A DNA stretch of 64,000 bases, taken from NCBI RefSeq assembly GCF_002879885.1, contig NZ_PNYA01000008.1, forward strand, positions 1 through 64,000, given 5' to 3'. Shown piece by piece: positions 55,523-64,000 of the stretch. The notes below the pieces were generated by a model that was not told where the DNA came from, made no database searches, and saw only the letters and a program-made list of their open reading frames with translations. The first letter of the stretch is position 1. Each line of letters starts with the position of its first letter. A program made the position numbers and the translations under genes. The DNA comes from Trinickia dabaoshanensis. Lineage in GTDB: Bacteria > Pseudomonadota > Gammaproteobacteria > Burkholderiales > Burkholderiaceae.

Positions 55523-56461
55523 TCAAGTGCGCGCGAATTTTTGCAATGCCTCCTGCTCCGCCGCCAACGTCGCGGGCAATTGGTCATGCAGAAAATCCAC
55601 CCAGGTCCGGATCTTCGCATCGAGGTATTGCCGCGACGGATACAGCGCGTAAATGCTCAACGGCATCGACGTGTACTCGGGCAATATCCAGACTAATTCC
55701 CCGCTTTCGAGCCAGCGCATCGCCGCGTAGGTCGGCAACACCGCAATGCCCATTCCTTCTCGAACGGCCATCGCCATCGAGTCGGCGCTATTCACTTGGA
55801 ATGCGGGCGAGGAAACCGTGATCGTCTCCGCGCCGCCCGGACCGTCGAAATTCCATTTGTCGAACACCGACGCGGGGGTCACGATACGCAAGCAGGCGTG
55901 ATGAGCGAGATCGGCCGGCGTGTGCGGCACCCCGCGCTGCTCCAAATATGAGGGCGACGCGCAAGCGATGCTGAATACACTGCCGAGCCGTTGCGAGATC
56001 AGCCCGGAATCGGGCAGATCGCGGCCGATGACGACCGACACGTCGAAGCCCTCGTCCAGCAGGTCCGGAATTCGCTGTGCAAGCGTCAAGTCGACGGAGA
56101 CGTCGGGGTAGCGCCGCTGGTAGCGCCCGACAGCGGGCACGATGTAGCGCGTGCCGAAGCTCGCCATCGCGTGTAGACGAAGCTTGCCCGAGGGCCTGGC
56201 GTGCGCGTCGCTCGCCTCGGCTTCGGCCTGCTCGACGTACGCGAGGATTTGCTGGCAGCGCTGCAAGTAGCGCTCGCCCGCCTCGGTCAACGCAATGCGC
56301 CGCGTGGTTCGGTTCAACAGCCGCGTATGCAGATGCGCTTCCAGATCCGACACGGCGCGCGAGGCGTACGCGGTGGTCGTGTTCAAGTGCTGCGCAGCCG
56401 CGGTGAAGCTGCCCGACTCCACCACGCGCGCGAATACCCGCATATTTTGAAGCGTGTCCAT
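55523..56461 (-). CDS. LysR-family regulator, probable regulator of the efflux operon
   Basis: 312 residues, start ATG 56461 with AGGGG. The winged helix-turn-helix (FTAAAQHLNTTTAYASRAVS, about residues 19-38) and effector domain (DVSVVIGRD, FQVNSADSMAMAVREGMGI) are of the common CrgA/AaeR type. It is divergent from the outer-membrane-factor gene at 56620 across 158 bases, the arrangement of aaeR-aaeXAB, so it probably activates that operon in response to an aromatic acid. Confidence 0.88.
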   Translation of the reverse strand: MDTLQNMRVFARVVESGSFTAAAQHLNTTTAYASRAVSDLEAHLHTRLLNRTTRRIALTEAGERYLQRCQQILAYVEQAEAEASDAHARPSGKLRLHAMASFGTRYIVPAVGRYQRRYPDVSVDLTLAQRIPDLLDEGFDVSVVIGRDLPDSGLISQRLGSVFSIACASPSYLEQRGVPHTPADLAHHACLRIVTPASVFDKWNFDGPGGAETITVSSPAFQVNSADSMAMAVREGMGIAVLPTYAAMRWLESGELVWILPEYTSMPLSIYALYPSRQYLDAKIRTWVDFLHDQLPATLAAEQEALQKFART

Positions 56462-56577
56462 ACCCACCCCTTTGTCCCTGTGCGCAGCGATTGTTGCACG
56501 TTCCGCAACACCGATTATCTCAGGAATCGCAAGAATGCCTTACATCCTTACCGCTTATTCGATAATCCGCCGAAAAA

Positions 56578-56583
56578 TATAAT
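56578..56583 (+). promoter_or_regulatory. -10 element (TATAAT) of the efflux operon
   Basis: A perfect TATAAT lies 37 bases before the GTG start at 56620. The hexamer 17 bases upstream (TTATTC) is a poor -35, as expected for a promoter that needs an activator such as the divergent LysR protein. Confidence 0.5.
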
Positions 56584-56619
56584 GGATTCCATTCATAACG
56601 TCGCCGAAGGGAGAAAATC

Positions 56620-58203
56620 GTGCGATTGCCGTTCGGCAAGGTGTGTGTCGCGAGCGCATTTCTTGCAGTGTCGATAATAATGACCGGTTGCGCCAGCAGC
56701 CGCGGCATTGCGCCGCAACAAACACCGCTCGATGCGGCGAGACTCGACGTCGGCGCGGCGGTGCAAGCGGCCGAGCGCAGCGCCCGCTGGCCCGACGCCG
56801 ACTGGTGGCGCGCCTTCCGCGATCCGCAGCTCGATTCGCTCGTGGCGGCCGCGATCGCCGGCAATCCGTCGCTCGCCGCCGCCGGCGCGCGCGTGCGCGA
56901 GGCGCAATCGCTCGCGGGCGTGGCTGCCGCGGCGCTCGCGCCGCACGTGACCGGCAACCTATCGATCACGCGGCAGCACTGGGCCGACAACCCGCTCTAT
57001 TACGGCCCCGGGGAACTCGCCAATCAAGACACTTGGAACAACACCGGTACGCTCGGATTTTCCTACGCGCTGGACTTGTGGGGCGGCGATGAGCGCGCCC
57101 ACGAACGCTCGCTCGACGCCGCGCACGAGCGCGTGGCCGATCGGCGAGCCGCGCAGCTCGAGCTCGAAGTGAACCTCGTGCATGCCTACGTCGACTTTTC
57201 GAAACAGTACGCGCTGCTCGATATCGCGGTCGATACCCTCGCGCGCCAACAGCAACTCGTCGCCCTCGCCGAGCGCCGGCTCAAGGGTGGCATCGGCACG
57301 CAATTGGAGCTGAGCCAAGCACAGGCGCCGCTGCCCGAATACGAACGGCGGATCGAAGCGCTGCGCGAGGCGCTCGAGCTGGACCGCAACCAGCTCGCCG
57401 CGTTGACGGGCAAAGGCCCCGGCGCCGGCGCCGCGTTGGGCCGGCCCACATTGGCGCTCGATGCGCCCGTCGCCTTGCCGTCGGCGCTGCCCGCGGAACT
57501 GATCGGTCATCGCCCCGACGTCGTCGCGGCGCGGTGGGCCGTGGCGGGCGCCGCGCGCGGCATCGACGTCGCGCACGCGGCGTTCTACCCCAACATCAAT
57601 CTCATGGCGTCGCTCGGCGGGTTTGCGGCCGGCGGGCCGCTGTTTCAGTTTCTGCACGCGGCCAACGGCGCTTGGACCGCGGGGCCGGCGCTCTCTTTAC
57701 CGATCTTCGAAGGCGGCGCGCTTCGCGCTAGGCTCGGCGCGGCGGCGGCGGGCTACGACGAGGCCGTCGATCACTACGATGCGACCGTCGTCGCCGCGCT
57801 CAAGCAGATTGCCGATCAGATCGTTCAGTTGCATTCGCTGGCCACTCAGCAAAGCGATGCCGAACGTTCGGCCAGCGTCGCCGAGCGCAGTTTGCGGCTG
57901 GCCCAAGTCGGCTACAAGCGGGGCTTGAACGACTACGTCAACGTCGTCGTCAGCGAAACGCAATGGCTCGGTGCGCAGCAAGGCGTCGCTCAGGTACGCG
58001 CGGCGCGGCTCGCGGCCTACGCCTCGCTGATGGGCGCGTTGGGCGGCGGGCTCACGGTGCCCGCCGACGGGCCCGAGGCCGAGGCGATGCGCAGCGCGCC
58101 GCAGGTCGGGCTAGGCGACCGCCTGCTCGGACACCTCGCGCCCAGCGACACCACGGCCACGGCCGCGCACGAGGCAGGCGCCGCGCCCGCCCCGGCGCGT
58201 TAG
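56620..58203 (+). CDS. outer-membrane efflux lipoprotein, NodT/OprM family
   Basis: 527 residues with a GTG start behind GAAGGGAG. The lipobox is SIIMTGCAS. Two OEP repeats are visible (DPQLDSLVAAAIAGNPSLAAA; YALDLWGG; LPAELIGHRPDVVAARWAV; YKRGLNDYVNVV). It forms the trimeric outer-membrane channel of the efflux system encoded downstream. Confidence 0.93.
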   Translation: MRLPFGKVCVASAFLAVSIIMTGCASSRGIAPQQTPLDAARLDVGAAVQAAERSARWPDADWWRAFRDPQLDSLVAAAIAGNPSLAAAGARVREAQSLAGVAAAALAPHVTGNLSITRQHWADNPLYYGPGELANQDTWNNTGTLGFSYALDLWGGDERAHERSLDAAHERVADRRAAQLELEVNLVHAYVDFSKQYALLDIAVDTLARQQQLVALAERRLKGGIGTQLELSQAQAPLPEYERRIEALREALELDRNQLAALTGKGPGAGAALGRPTLALDAPVALPSALPAELIGHRPDVVAARWAVAGAARGIDVAHAAFYPNINLMASLGGFAAGGPLFQFLHAANGAWTAGPALSLPIFEGGALRARLGAAAAGYDEAVDHYDATVVAALKQIADQIVQLHSLATQQSDAERSASVAERSLRLAQVGYKRGLNDYVNVVVSETQWLGAQQGVAQVRAARLAAYASLMGALGGGLTVPADGPEAEAMRSAPQVGLGDRLLGHLAPSDTTATAAHEAGAAPAPAR

Positions 58204-58213
58204 GATCGCCGTC

Positions 58214-60400
58214 ATGTCCGATCCCGCCTTGCGCTCGCCGCGCTCGCTGCCCGCCCTACGCTCCGCCTTTCTCGATTGGGCGCGTACCGACGGGCTCACT
58301 TGGGTCTACTTGTTCAAGGCGCTCGCCGCCGCGTTCCTCGCACTCGGCATCGCGATGCGGCTCGATCTTCCGCAACCGCGCACCGCGATGACGACGGTGT
58401 TCATCGTCATGCAGCCGCAAAGCGGCGCCATCCTCGCCAAGAGCTTCTACCGGATCGGCGGCACACTCGTCGGCCTCGTTGCGACGCTCGCGCTGGTCGC
58501 CGTGTTCGCGCCTCAGCGCGAACTCTTTCTCGGCGCGCTGGCGCTGTGGACCGGCATCTGCACGGCCGGCGCCGCGCGCAACCGCAACTTCCGCTCGTAC
58601 GGCTTCTTGCTTGCGGGCTATACGGCCGCGCTGATCGGCATCCCCGCGGCGCAGCACCCCGATACCGCGTTCATATCGGCACTCACTCGCGCGGCGGAAG
58701 TCACGCTCGGCGTCGTATGCGCGGGACTCGTCGGCGCGCTCGTGTTCCCGCAACAGGCCAGCACGCAAATGCGCACGACGGTGCGCGCGCGCTTTTCCGC
58801 GTTCGTCGAATACGTGGCGGCGGCGCTGTCGGGACACGTCGATCGCGCGCAGATCGAACGGCACAACGCGCGATTTCTGGCGGAGATCGTCGGCTTCGAG
58901 GCGATGCGCAGCGTCGCCGTCTTCGAGGGCCCGGAATCGCGTGGACGCGGCGGGCGCCTCGCGCGGCTGAACAGCGAATTCATGACGGCCTCGACGCGCT
59001 TTCACGCGCTGCATCAACTGATGAATCGCCTGCGCGCGGCCGGCGCGCAGCAAGCCTTGGACGCGCTGGAGCCCTATTTCAAGGAGCTCGCGCCGCTGTT
59101 GCACACGCCCGGAGAGCCGGTGTTGACGTCGCGCGACGCCGCCGGCTCGGCGCGCAAGCTCGAAGCGTTCAAGGCCGCGCTGCCGCGGCGCGTGCGCGAG
59201 CAACGCGCGGTGCTCTGCGAGCGGCCCGAATTCCCGCTGCTCGACTTCGACACCGCGTCCGAACTGCTCTACCGCTTCGTCGACGACATGCATGCGTATG
59301 CGCTCACCTACGCCTCGCTCGCCGCCGCGACGCACGAGCGCGAGCGCACACCCGAGCGCTACGAGCCGAAAACCAATGCCGTGCTCACGCTCGTGGCCGG
59401 CGTGCGCGGGGCGATCGTCATGGCGTTGCTGAGCGCGTTTTGGATCGCATCGGCTTGGCCCAACGGCTCGATGCTCGTGCTCAACGCGGCCGCGGTCTGC
59501 GCGCTTGCCTCGTCGTCGCCGCGCCCCACGCGCATGGCCTATCAGATGGCGCTCGGCACGGCGCTCGCCACGCTCATCGGGTTCATCGTCGTATTCGGCG
59601 TCTACCCATATATCGACGGCTTCCCGTTGCTGTGCGCCGCCCTCGCGCCCGCGCTCGCGCTCGGCATCTGGATGACGACCCGGCCCAAACTCGTGGGCTA
59701 CGGCGCCGGCTATTGCATCTTCTTTTGCGTGCTTGCCGGGCCCGACAACCTCGTGCATTACGATCCGGCCGGCTACGCGAACGATGCCCTCGCGCTGATC
59801 TTGTCGATGGCGGCGAGCGCACTCGCGTTCGCCGTGCTGCTCCCGCCCTCGACCCCGTGGTTGCGCCGGCACCTCGTATCGGACTTGCGGCGCCAAGTCG
59901 TCTGGGCCTGCCAAGCGCCGCTCGCGCGCGTCCGCTCGCGCTTCGAGAGCCGCGCCCGCGATCTCGCGTTTCAAGCCCATGCGTTGATGGAACACGATCC
60001 GGCCGAGCAGCGCCGCGCGCTCGCTTGGCTCATTGCCGTGCTCGAAGTGGGGCATGCCGTCATCGATCTGCGCCGCGAACTCGGCGCGTTGCCCAGCGAT
60101 GCGCGCTACGCGAAGACCATGCCCTGGCGGCGCGCGATCACCGCTTCGGCCAAGGCACTCACCGCGCTTTTCGCGCGGCCGACCGACGCCCGGCTGGACG
60201 CCGCCCTCGCCGCCAATTTCGATGCGATCGCCGCCACCCAGCAAGCGCTCGCGGCGTTCGCGCCGCCGCGCGAGGACCGGCACCGCCTGCAACGCATCCT
60301 GAGCTACCTGCACTTCGTGCGCACGGCGCTCATCGACCCCCAATCGCCGCTCGCGCGCTATGCGGGCGAGGCTCGCCGCGATGGTGCGGCGCCGGCCTGA
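58214..60400 (+). CDS. FUSC-family inner-membrane exporter (AaeB-like)
   Basis: 728 residues, 10 bases after the outer-membrane gene. Two sets of membrane helices (about residues 25-175 and 390-540) flank and follow cytoplasmic domains, as in the fusaric-acid-resistance/aromatic acid exporter family; conserved MTTVFIVMQPQSGAILAKS is typical. It is predicted to export aromatic carboxylic acids or related toxic compounds with the HlyD and outer-membrane partners. Confidence 0.92.
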   Translation: MSDPALRSPRSLPALRSAFLDWARTDGLTWVYLFKALAAAFLALGIAMRLDLPQPRTAMTTVFIVMQPQSGAILAKSFYRIGGTLVGLVATLALVAVFAPQRELFLGALALWTGICTAGAARNRNFRSYGFLLAGYTAALIGIPAAQHPDTAFISALTRAAEVTLGVVCAGLVGALVFPQQASTQMRTTVRARFSAFVEYVAAALSGHVDRAQIERHNARFLAEIVGFEAMRSVAVFEGPESRGRGGRLARLNSEFMTASTRFHALHQLMNRLRAAGAQQALDALEPYFKELAPLLHTPGEPVLTSRDAAGSARKLEAFKAALPRRVREQRAVLCERPEFPLLDFDTASELLYRFVDDMHAYALTYASLAAATHERERTPERYEPKTNAVLTLVAGVRGAIVMALLSAFWIASAWPNGSMLVLNAAAVCALASSSPRPTRMAYQMALGTALATLIGFIVVFGVYPYIDGFPLLCAALAPALALGIWMTTRPKLVGYGAGYCIFFCVLAGPDNLVHYDPAGYANDALALILSMAASALAFAVLLPPSTPWLRRHLVSDLRRQVVWACQAPLARVRSRFESRARDLAFQAHALMEHDPAEQRRALAWLIAVLEVGHAVIDLRRELGALPSDARYAKTMPWRRAITASAKALTALFARPTDARLDAALAANFDAIAATQQALAAFAPPREDRHRLQRILSYLHFVRTALIDPQSPLARYAGEARRDGAAPA

Positions 60401-60413
60401 AGGAGCTTCCCTC

Positions 60414-60614
60414 ATGTCTCGCGAGATTGCCGTTCTCGGCGCCTATATTCCCGGACTGATCCCGCTTTGCATCGGCGGAGCGGCGCTCACCTGGCTAGCC
60501 GACCGCCTGCTGGCGCAGATCGGTTTGTACCGCTTCGTCTGGCACCCCGCGCTCTTTCGCGCGAGCCTGCTCGCATGCATCTGCGGCGCCCTCGGGCTTG
60601 CCGTGTACCGCTGA
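60414..60614 (+). CDS. DUF1656 (AaeX-like) small membrane protein
   Basis: 66 residues, AAGGAG eight bases before the ATG. Two hydrophobic segments (LGAYIPGLIPLCIGGAALTW and ALFRASLLACICGALGLAVY) with RFVWHP between them match the DUF1656/AaeX family that always accompanies FUSC exporters. Confidence 0.9.
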   Translation: MSREIAVLGAYIPGLIPLCIGGAALTWLADRLLAQIGLYRFVWHPALFRASLLACICGALGLAVYR

Positions 60615-60651
60615 TTCTTCTTCCGCCGATCGCTTTTTTCAAACCGCAATC

Positions 60652-61560
60652 ATGACGCTTCGACAACTCATCGGTTTCATCGCCACGGCTCTCGTGCTCG
60701 TGCTCGCGCTGGCGATCGGCCAGCGGCTCTGGGTTCATTACATGGACGAACCGTGGACGCGCGACGGACGCGTACGCGCCCAGATCGTGAACGTGGCGCC
60801 GGACGTGTCGGGCGCGATCGTCGAGCTGCCGGTCGCGGACAACATGCTCGTCAAAAAAGGCCAAGTGCTGATGCGGATCGACCCGTCGCATTATCAAGTG
60901 GCCGTCGAGCAAGCGCAGGCGCAAGTGGCCGCTCGCCGCGCCGAATGGCAGATGCGCCGCGCCGACGCCGCGCGGCGAGCCGACATGGATAGCTTGGTGG
61001 TATCGAAGGAGAACCGGGAAAACGCCTCGAGCGCGGCCACCGCCGCCGAGGCGCAGTACCAGCAAGCGGTCGCGGCGCTCGACGCGGCCAAGCTCAATCT
61101 CGCGCGCACCACCGTCGTCTCGCCCGTCGACGGCTACGTGACGAACTTGTCGGTGTTCAAGGGCGACTACGCGACGGCGGGCACGCCCAAGCTCGCGCTC
61201 GTCGATAGCCATTCGTTCTGGGTCTACGGCTACTTCGAGGAAACGAAGCTGCCGCGCGTGAAGATCGGCGACAAGGCCGAGATCCGCCTCATGAGCGGCG
61301 GCGTGCTGCAAGGCCACGTGGAAAGCATCTCGCGCGGGATTTACGACCGCGACAATCCGCAAAGCCGCGAGCTCGTTGCCGACGTGAATCCGACCTTCAA
61401 CTGGGTGCGGCTCGCGCAGCGCGTGCCCGTGCGGATTCATATCGATCGCGTCCCCGACGGCATCGTGCTCGCCGCCGGTACCACGTGCACGGTGGTCGTT
61501 TCGCCGGCGGCGAGCACGATGCCCGCCGCGCCGCGCCCAGCGTCGAAAGTCGAACGCTAG
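60652..61560 (+). CDS. HlyD-family periplasmic adaptor (AaeA-like)
   Basis: 302 residues. One N-terminal membrane anchor (LIGFIATALVLVLALAIGQR), biotinyl-lipoyl-like barrel-sandwich (TRDGRVRAQIVNVAPDVSG, VSPVDGYVTNL) and a coiled-coil hairpin in the middle (residues about 85-145). It links the FUSC pump to the outer-membrane channel. The operon ends with a terminator after this gene. Confidence 0.93.
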   Translation: MTLRQLIGFIATALVLVLALAIGQRLWVHYMDEPWTRDGRVRAQIVNVAPDVSGAIVELPVADNMLVKKGQVLMRIDPSHYQVAVEQAQAQVAARRAEWQMRRADAARRADMDSLVVSKENRENASSAATAAEAQYQQAVAALDAAKLNLARTTVVSPVDGYVTNLSVFKGDYATAGTPKLALVDSHSFWVYGYFEETKLPRVKIGDKAEIRLMSGGVLQGHVESISRGIYDRDNPQSRELVADVNPTFNWVRLAQRVPVRIHIDRVPDGIVLAAGTTCTVVVSPAASTMPAAPRPASKVER

Positions 61561-61594
61561 CCCCCGGAATCGGCGATGCCGGTCGTCCCAACGC

Positions 61595-61625
61595 AAATGG
61601 GCCGCTTTCGCGGCCCATTTTTTCG
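61595..61625 (+). terminator. intrinsic terminator of the efflux operon
   Basis: An 11-bp stem AAATGGGCCGC / GCGGCCCATTT with loop TTTC and a short T-run after it, 34 bases past the HlyD stop. The A-rich left arm makes it usable also for the convergent chemoreceptor gene. Confidence 0.85.
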
Positions 61626-61645
61626 TTCGTTCACCCAGCCGGGCG

Positions 61646-63322
61646 TCAGCGTCCCGCACTCAGCTTGAACTGCCCCACGAGACGCTTGAGCGCCTTGGCC
61701 TGATCGTCGAGCGAGCGCGCGGCGGCCGTCGCCTCTTCGACGAGCGCGGCGTTTTGCTGCGTGCCCGCGTCCATTTGCGTGACCGCGCGATTGACTTCCT
61801 CGATGCCCGCGCTTTGCTCGGAAGACGCCGCGGAAATCTCGCCCATGATGTCGGTCACGCGCTTGACCGCCTTGACCACCTCGTCCATCGTCTGCCCGGC
61901 ATCGCTCGCGAGCGAGGAACCGTTCGCCACGCGCTCGAGCGAGGTATTGATGAGCGTCTTGATCTCCTTGGCCGCCGCCGCGCTGCGCTGCGCGAGCGAG
62001 CGCACTTCACCGGCCACGACCGCGAAGCCGCGGCCTTGCTCGCCCGCACGCGCCGCTTCCACGGCGGCGTTCAGCGCCAAGATGTTGGTTTGGAACGCGA
62101 TGCCGTCGATCACGCCGATGATGTCGCCGATACTCTTGGCGCTGTCGTTGATCTCGCCCATCGTCGTGACGACGCGCGACACCACGTCGCCGCAGGTGGA
62201 CGCGATCTCGGACGCGTTGTTGGCGAGCGTACTCGCCTGCTTCGCGTTGTCGGCGTTCTGCTTCACCGTCGAGGTCAGCTCCTCCATGCTCGTTGCGGTG
62301 CGCTCGAGCGAAACGGCTTGCTGTTCCGTGCGCTGCGACAAATCGAGGTTGCCCATCGAAATCTCGCCCGCGGCCGAGGAAATCGCCTCGGCGCTGGCGG
62401 CGATCTCGCCGACGGTGGCGGCCAGCCCGGTCTGCATTTCCGTCAGCGCGTAAAGCACGCTCGAGTTGTCCTTCTTGCCGAGCCGGATATTGCTCGACAG
62501 ATCGCCCGCCGCGATGTGGCTCGCGATCTCCTTGGCGTACCCCGGCTCGCCGCCGAGCTGGCGCGTGAGGCGGCGCACCACCCACTCGCTGACGACGAAC
62601 GCCACCAGGATCAGCGCGACCGTCATCGCGGCAATCATGACGAACGAGGATTTGAAGATGAAGGCCGAGGCGGCGATCGTCGCCTTCGCCGCGGTGCCGC
62701 GGCGCTCGACGAGTTCATCGACGAGTTTCTCGAGCTTGCCCGTCTCGACGAGCAGCGACACGTCTTGCATCCCGACCTGCCAGTTCATTTGCGACAGGTC
62801 GAGCGACTGAGCTTTGACAAGCGTCACGAACGTGCGCAGATGGCCGGCCCAAGCGCCAACGGCTTGCGAGAACTTCTTTTGCTCGGCGATACCTTCGGCG
62901 TCCGACGCACCGGTGTATTTCTGCAGCGTATCGAGCTCGCCGTTGATCGCGCCGAGGCCCTTTTCGACGTCCTCGCCGAGTTCGTCGCGCTCTTTGGCCG
63001 TCGTCGCCGTCAGCAGCATCTTTTGCGCGCGGCTCGCGCGCAACACGTTCGCGCGCACTTCCTCGACCGCGCGGCTCGCGACGTGCCCCTGTTCGTAAAT
63101 CGATTGGGTCGAGCCGTTCAAACGCTCGATCTGCATCAGCGAGAACACGCCGATCAAGAATGTGCCGACGAGCACGATGGCAAATGCCAAACGCAGCGAA
63201 GCTTTGACCGATAAGGCATTGAGCTTCGACTTCGCCGTGCGCTTTTGGGACCGACCGCCCGCCCCGGTGCCGTCCGCCACGAACCCCGCGCTCGAACGTT
63301 TGCCCAGCGAAACTGCCTTCAT
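61646..63322 (-). CDS. methyl-accepting chemotaxis protein
   Basis: 558 residues, start with AAGGGGG. After a ~35-residue basic N-terminus, two membrane helices ([38 protein letters not shown]) enclose a four-helix periplasmic sensor of about 160 residues. A HAMP segment and a signalling domain with tip [19 protein letters not shown] follow. The ligand is unknown. There is no C-terminal CheR-binding pentapeptide. Confidence 0.93.
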   Translation of the reverse strand: MKAVSLGKRSSAGFVADGTGAGGRSQKRTAKSKLNALSVKASLRLAFAIVLVGTFLIGVFSLMQIERLNGSTQSIYEQGHVASRAVEEVRANVLRASRAQKMLLTATTAKERDELGEDVEKGLGAINGELDTLQKYTGASDAEGIAEQKKFSQAVGAWAGHLRTFVTLVKAQSLDLSQMNWQVGMQDVSLLVETGKLEKLVDELVERRGTAAKATIAASAFIFKSSFVMIAAMTVALILVAFVVSEWVVRRLTRQLGGEPGYAKEIASHIAAGDLSSNIRLGKKDNSSVLYALTEMQTGLAATVGEIAASAEAISSAAGEISMGNLDLSQRTEQQAVSLERTATSMEELTSTVKQNADNAKQASTLANNASEIASTCGDVVSRVVTTMGEINDSAKSIGDIIGVIDGIAFQTNILALNAAVEAARAGEQGRGFAVVAGEVRSLAQRSAAAAKEIKTLINTSLERVANGSSLASDAGQTMDEVVKAVKRVTDIMGEISAASSEQSAGIEEVNRAVTQMDAGTQQNAALVEEATAAARSLDDQAKALKRLVGQFKLSAGR

Positions 63323-63726
63323 ATGAAACCCCCTTCTTTTAATCACTCGCCGCCGTGGGTTGGACGACGTGAATCCTAAGATGACCTTCTCGGGACAACG
63401 GCATTTCTGCCGCACTTCTTTAGTGCGCGATCATCTATGTAAACCCGGTACCGGGCGCTCGTGACGCGCCGATGGCTCTGCCGACGCCTTTATAACCGGT
63501 CAAAAAGACAATGCGGCGAAATGAGGCTTGCGCGCGACGATCGGTCCGCCCCCGCTGGTCTTGTACCCGATCGAGCGGCCCACGCAATGTCTCATACGCG
63601 ACAAACTTTGTCCGATTATTGTTTTCAAGACAAATTACACTCGATGCACATCCTACTGACGAATCGATGCCGGCGCGCCGCTCCCACGCGGCGCGCACCG
63701 TTTTTTCTTTCCTTAAAGTGCCCACG
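63323..63726. other. 404-base divergent intergenic region
   Basis: It holds the promoters of the chemoreceptor (minus) and the fsr-like gene (plus); none could be placed firmly. An inverted repeat TTTGTC-16 bases-GACAAA (63607-63634), about 95 bases before the fsr start, could be an operator. No gene was recognised here. Confidence 0.5.
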
Positions 63727-64000
63727 ATGCAAACGAGTATTCAGAAAAATACCCTTGCCGGGGACCCGGCAACGCCCATACCGGCTCAGGCTCACGCGCC
63801 GGCCGGCGGGGTTTCCCGCACCGCCTATACCGTGCTCGGCGCGATCAGCTTCTCGCATCTGCTCAACGACATGATCCAGTCGTTGATCCTGGCGATCTAC
63901 CCGATGCTCAAGCAGAACTTTTTGCTGTCGTTCGCGCAGATCGGTCTCATCACGCTCACGTATCAAATTACGGCCTCGCTGCTCCAACCGCTCATCGGGC
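63727..64000 (+). CDS. fsr: Fsr-type MFS exporter, N-terminal part (cut by window end)
   Basis: 91 codons are visible before the window ends. After a ~30-residue hydrophilic N-terminus comes the family-typical first helix region (TVLGAISFSHLLNDMIQS, LILAIYPMLKQNF), then ITLTYQITASLLQPLIG. This matches the start of fosmidomycin-resistance (Fsr) major facilitator proteins. The substrate in this organism is unknown and the C-terminus is missing. Confidence 0.82.
   Translation, partial: MQTSIQKNTLAGDPATPIPAQAHAPAGGVSRTAYTVLGAISFSHLLNDMIQSLILAIYPMLKQNFLLSFAQIGLITLTYQITASLLQPLIG

Noticed and set aside
58256-60415. A 719-codon minus-strand frame opposite the FUSC exporter
   Set aside because: Charged low-complexity translation; the plus-strand frame has clear membrane segments and operon context.
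1-64000. Insertion sequences, CRISPR arrays, tRNA or rRNA genes
   Set aside because: No transposase, repeat-spacer pattern or recognisable tRNA/rRNA sequence was found while reading the window.

Overview
The window is high-GC DNA with Burkholderiaceae character (Burkholderia sensu lato: Burkholderia, Paraburkholderia, Trinickia and relatives). The main evidence is a complete ornibactin/malleobactin-type siderophore locus with its own ECF sigma factor. Further support comes from a DUF6496/histone-like tail protein, a NodT-FUSC-DUF1656-HlyD efflux cassette and an Fsr exporter. The species cannot be fixed from sequence alone.

Layout. 0-5.8 kb: a TonB-dependent receptor that is a close paralogue of the siderophore receptor further on, a TPR membrane protein, and an MFS transporter divergent from a LysR regulator. 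6-10.4 kb: a flagella-related block with a FliD-like cap protein converging on a three-gene minus-strand operon. That operon encodes a cyclic-nucleotide-binding protein with a Crp-like helix-turn-helix and a FliG-C-like tail, then a MotA-like and a MotB-like stator pair. This is the least conventional part of the window. 10.5-15.9 kb: a basic H1-like protein, a secreted EF-hand protein, an S10 peptidase lipoprotein, a thioredoxin-like protein, an SDR, a BON-domain remnant and a small Pro-rich peptide.

15.9-45.3 kb: the siderophore locus. Reading on the minus strand from 45.3 kb: sigma factor (orbS), MbtH protein (orbH), Asp hydroxylase (orbG), importer ATPase (orbC), fused permease (orbD), FhuF-type reductase (orbF), binding protein (orbB), NRPSs orbI (A-T-C-A-T-E-C-A-T) and orbJ (C-A-T-C), acyltransferase (orbK), ornithine N5-monooxygenase (pvdA), receptor (orbA) and a second acyltransferase (orbL). 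The exporter orbE is divergent from orbI. Three exact TAAAA-N16-CGTC promoters (in front of orbH, orbI and orbE) and a Fur-like site over the orbS promoter give the regulatory logic: iron starvation relieves Fur, OrbS is made, and OrbS reads the three promoters. Adenylation-pocket residues predict OH-Orn/Asp/Ser/OH-Orn. No formyltransferase gene lies in the locus, so the acyl pattern may differ from ornibactin and malleobactin.

45.6-64 kb: aquaporin Z, biosynthetic threonine ammonia-lyase, an Aer-like PAS chemoreceptor, a 28-residue membrane micro-ORF, an aldose-1-epimerase-like protein, an NlpD-like degenerate LytM lipoprotein, an acyl-CoA synthetase, cytochrome b561, DUF2288, a small membrane protein, a LysR gene divergent from the four-gene aromatic-acid/drug efflux operon, a methyl-accepting chemotaxis protein, and the start of an Fsr-type MFS exporter cut by the window end. 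Many start sites rest on visible ribosome-binding sites; those that do not are flagged.
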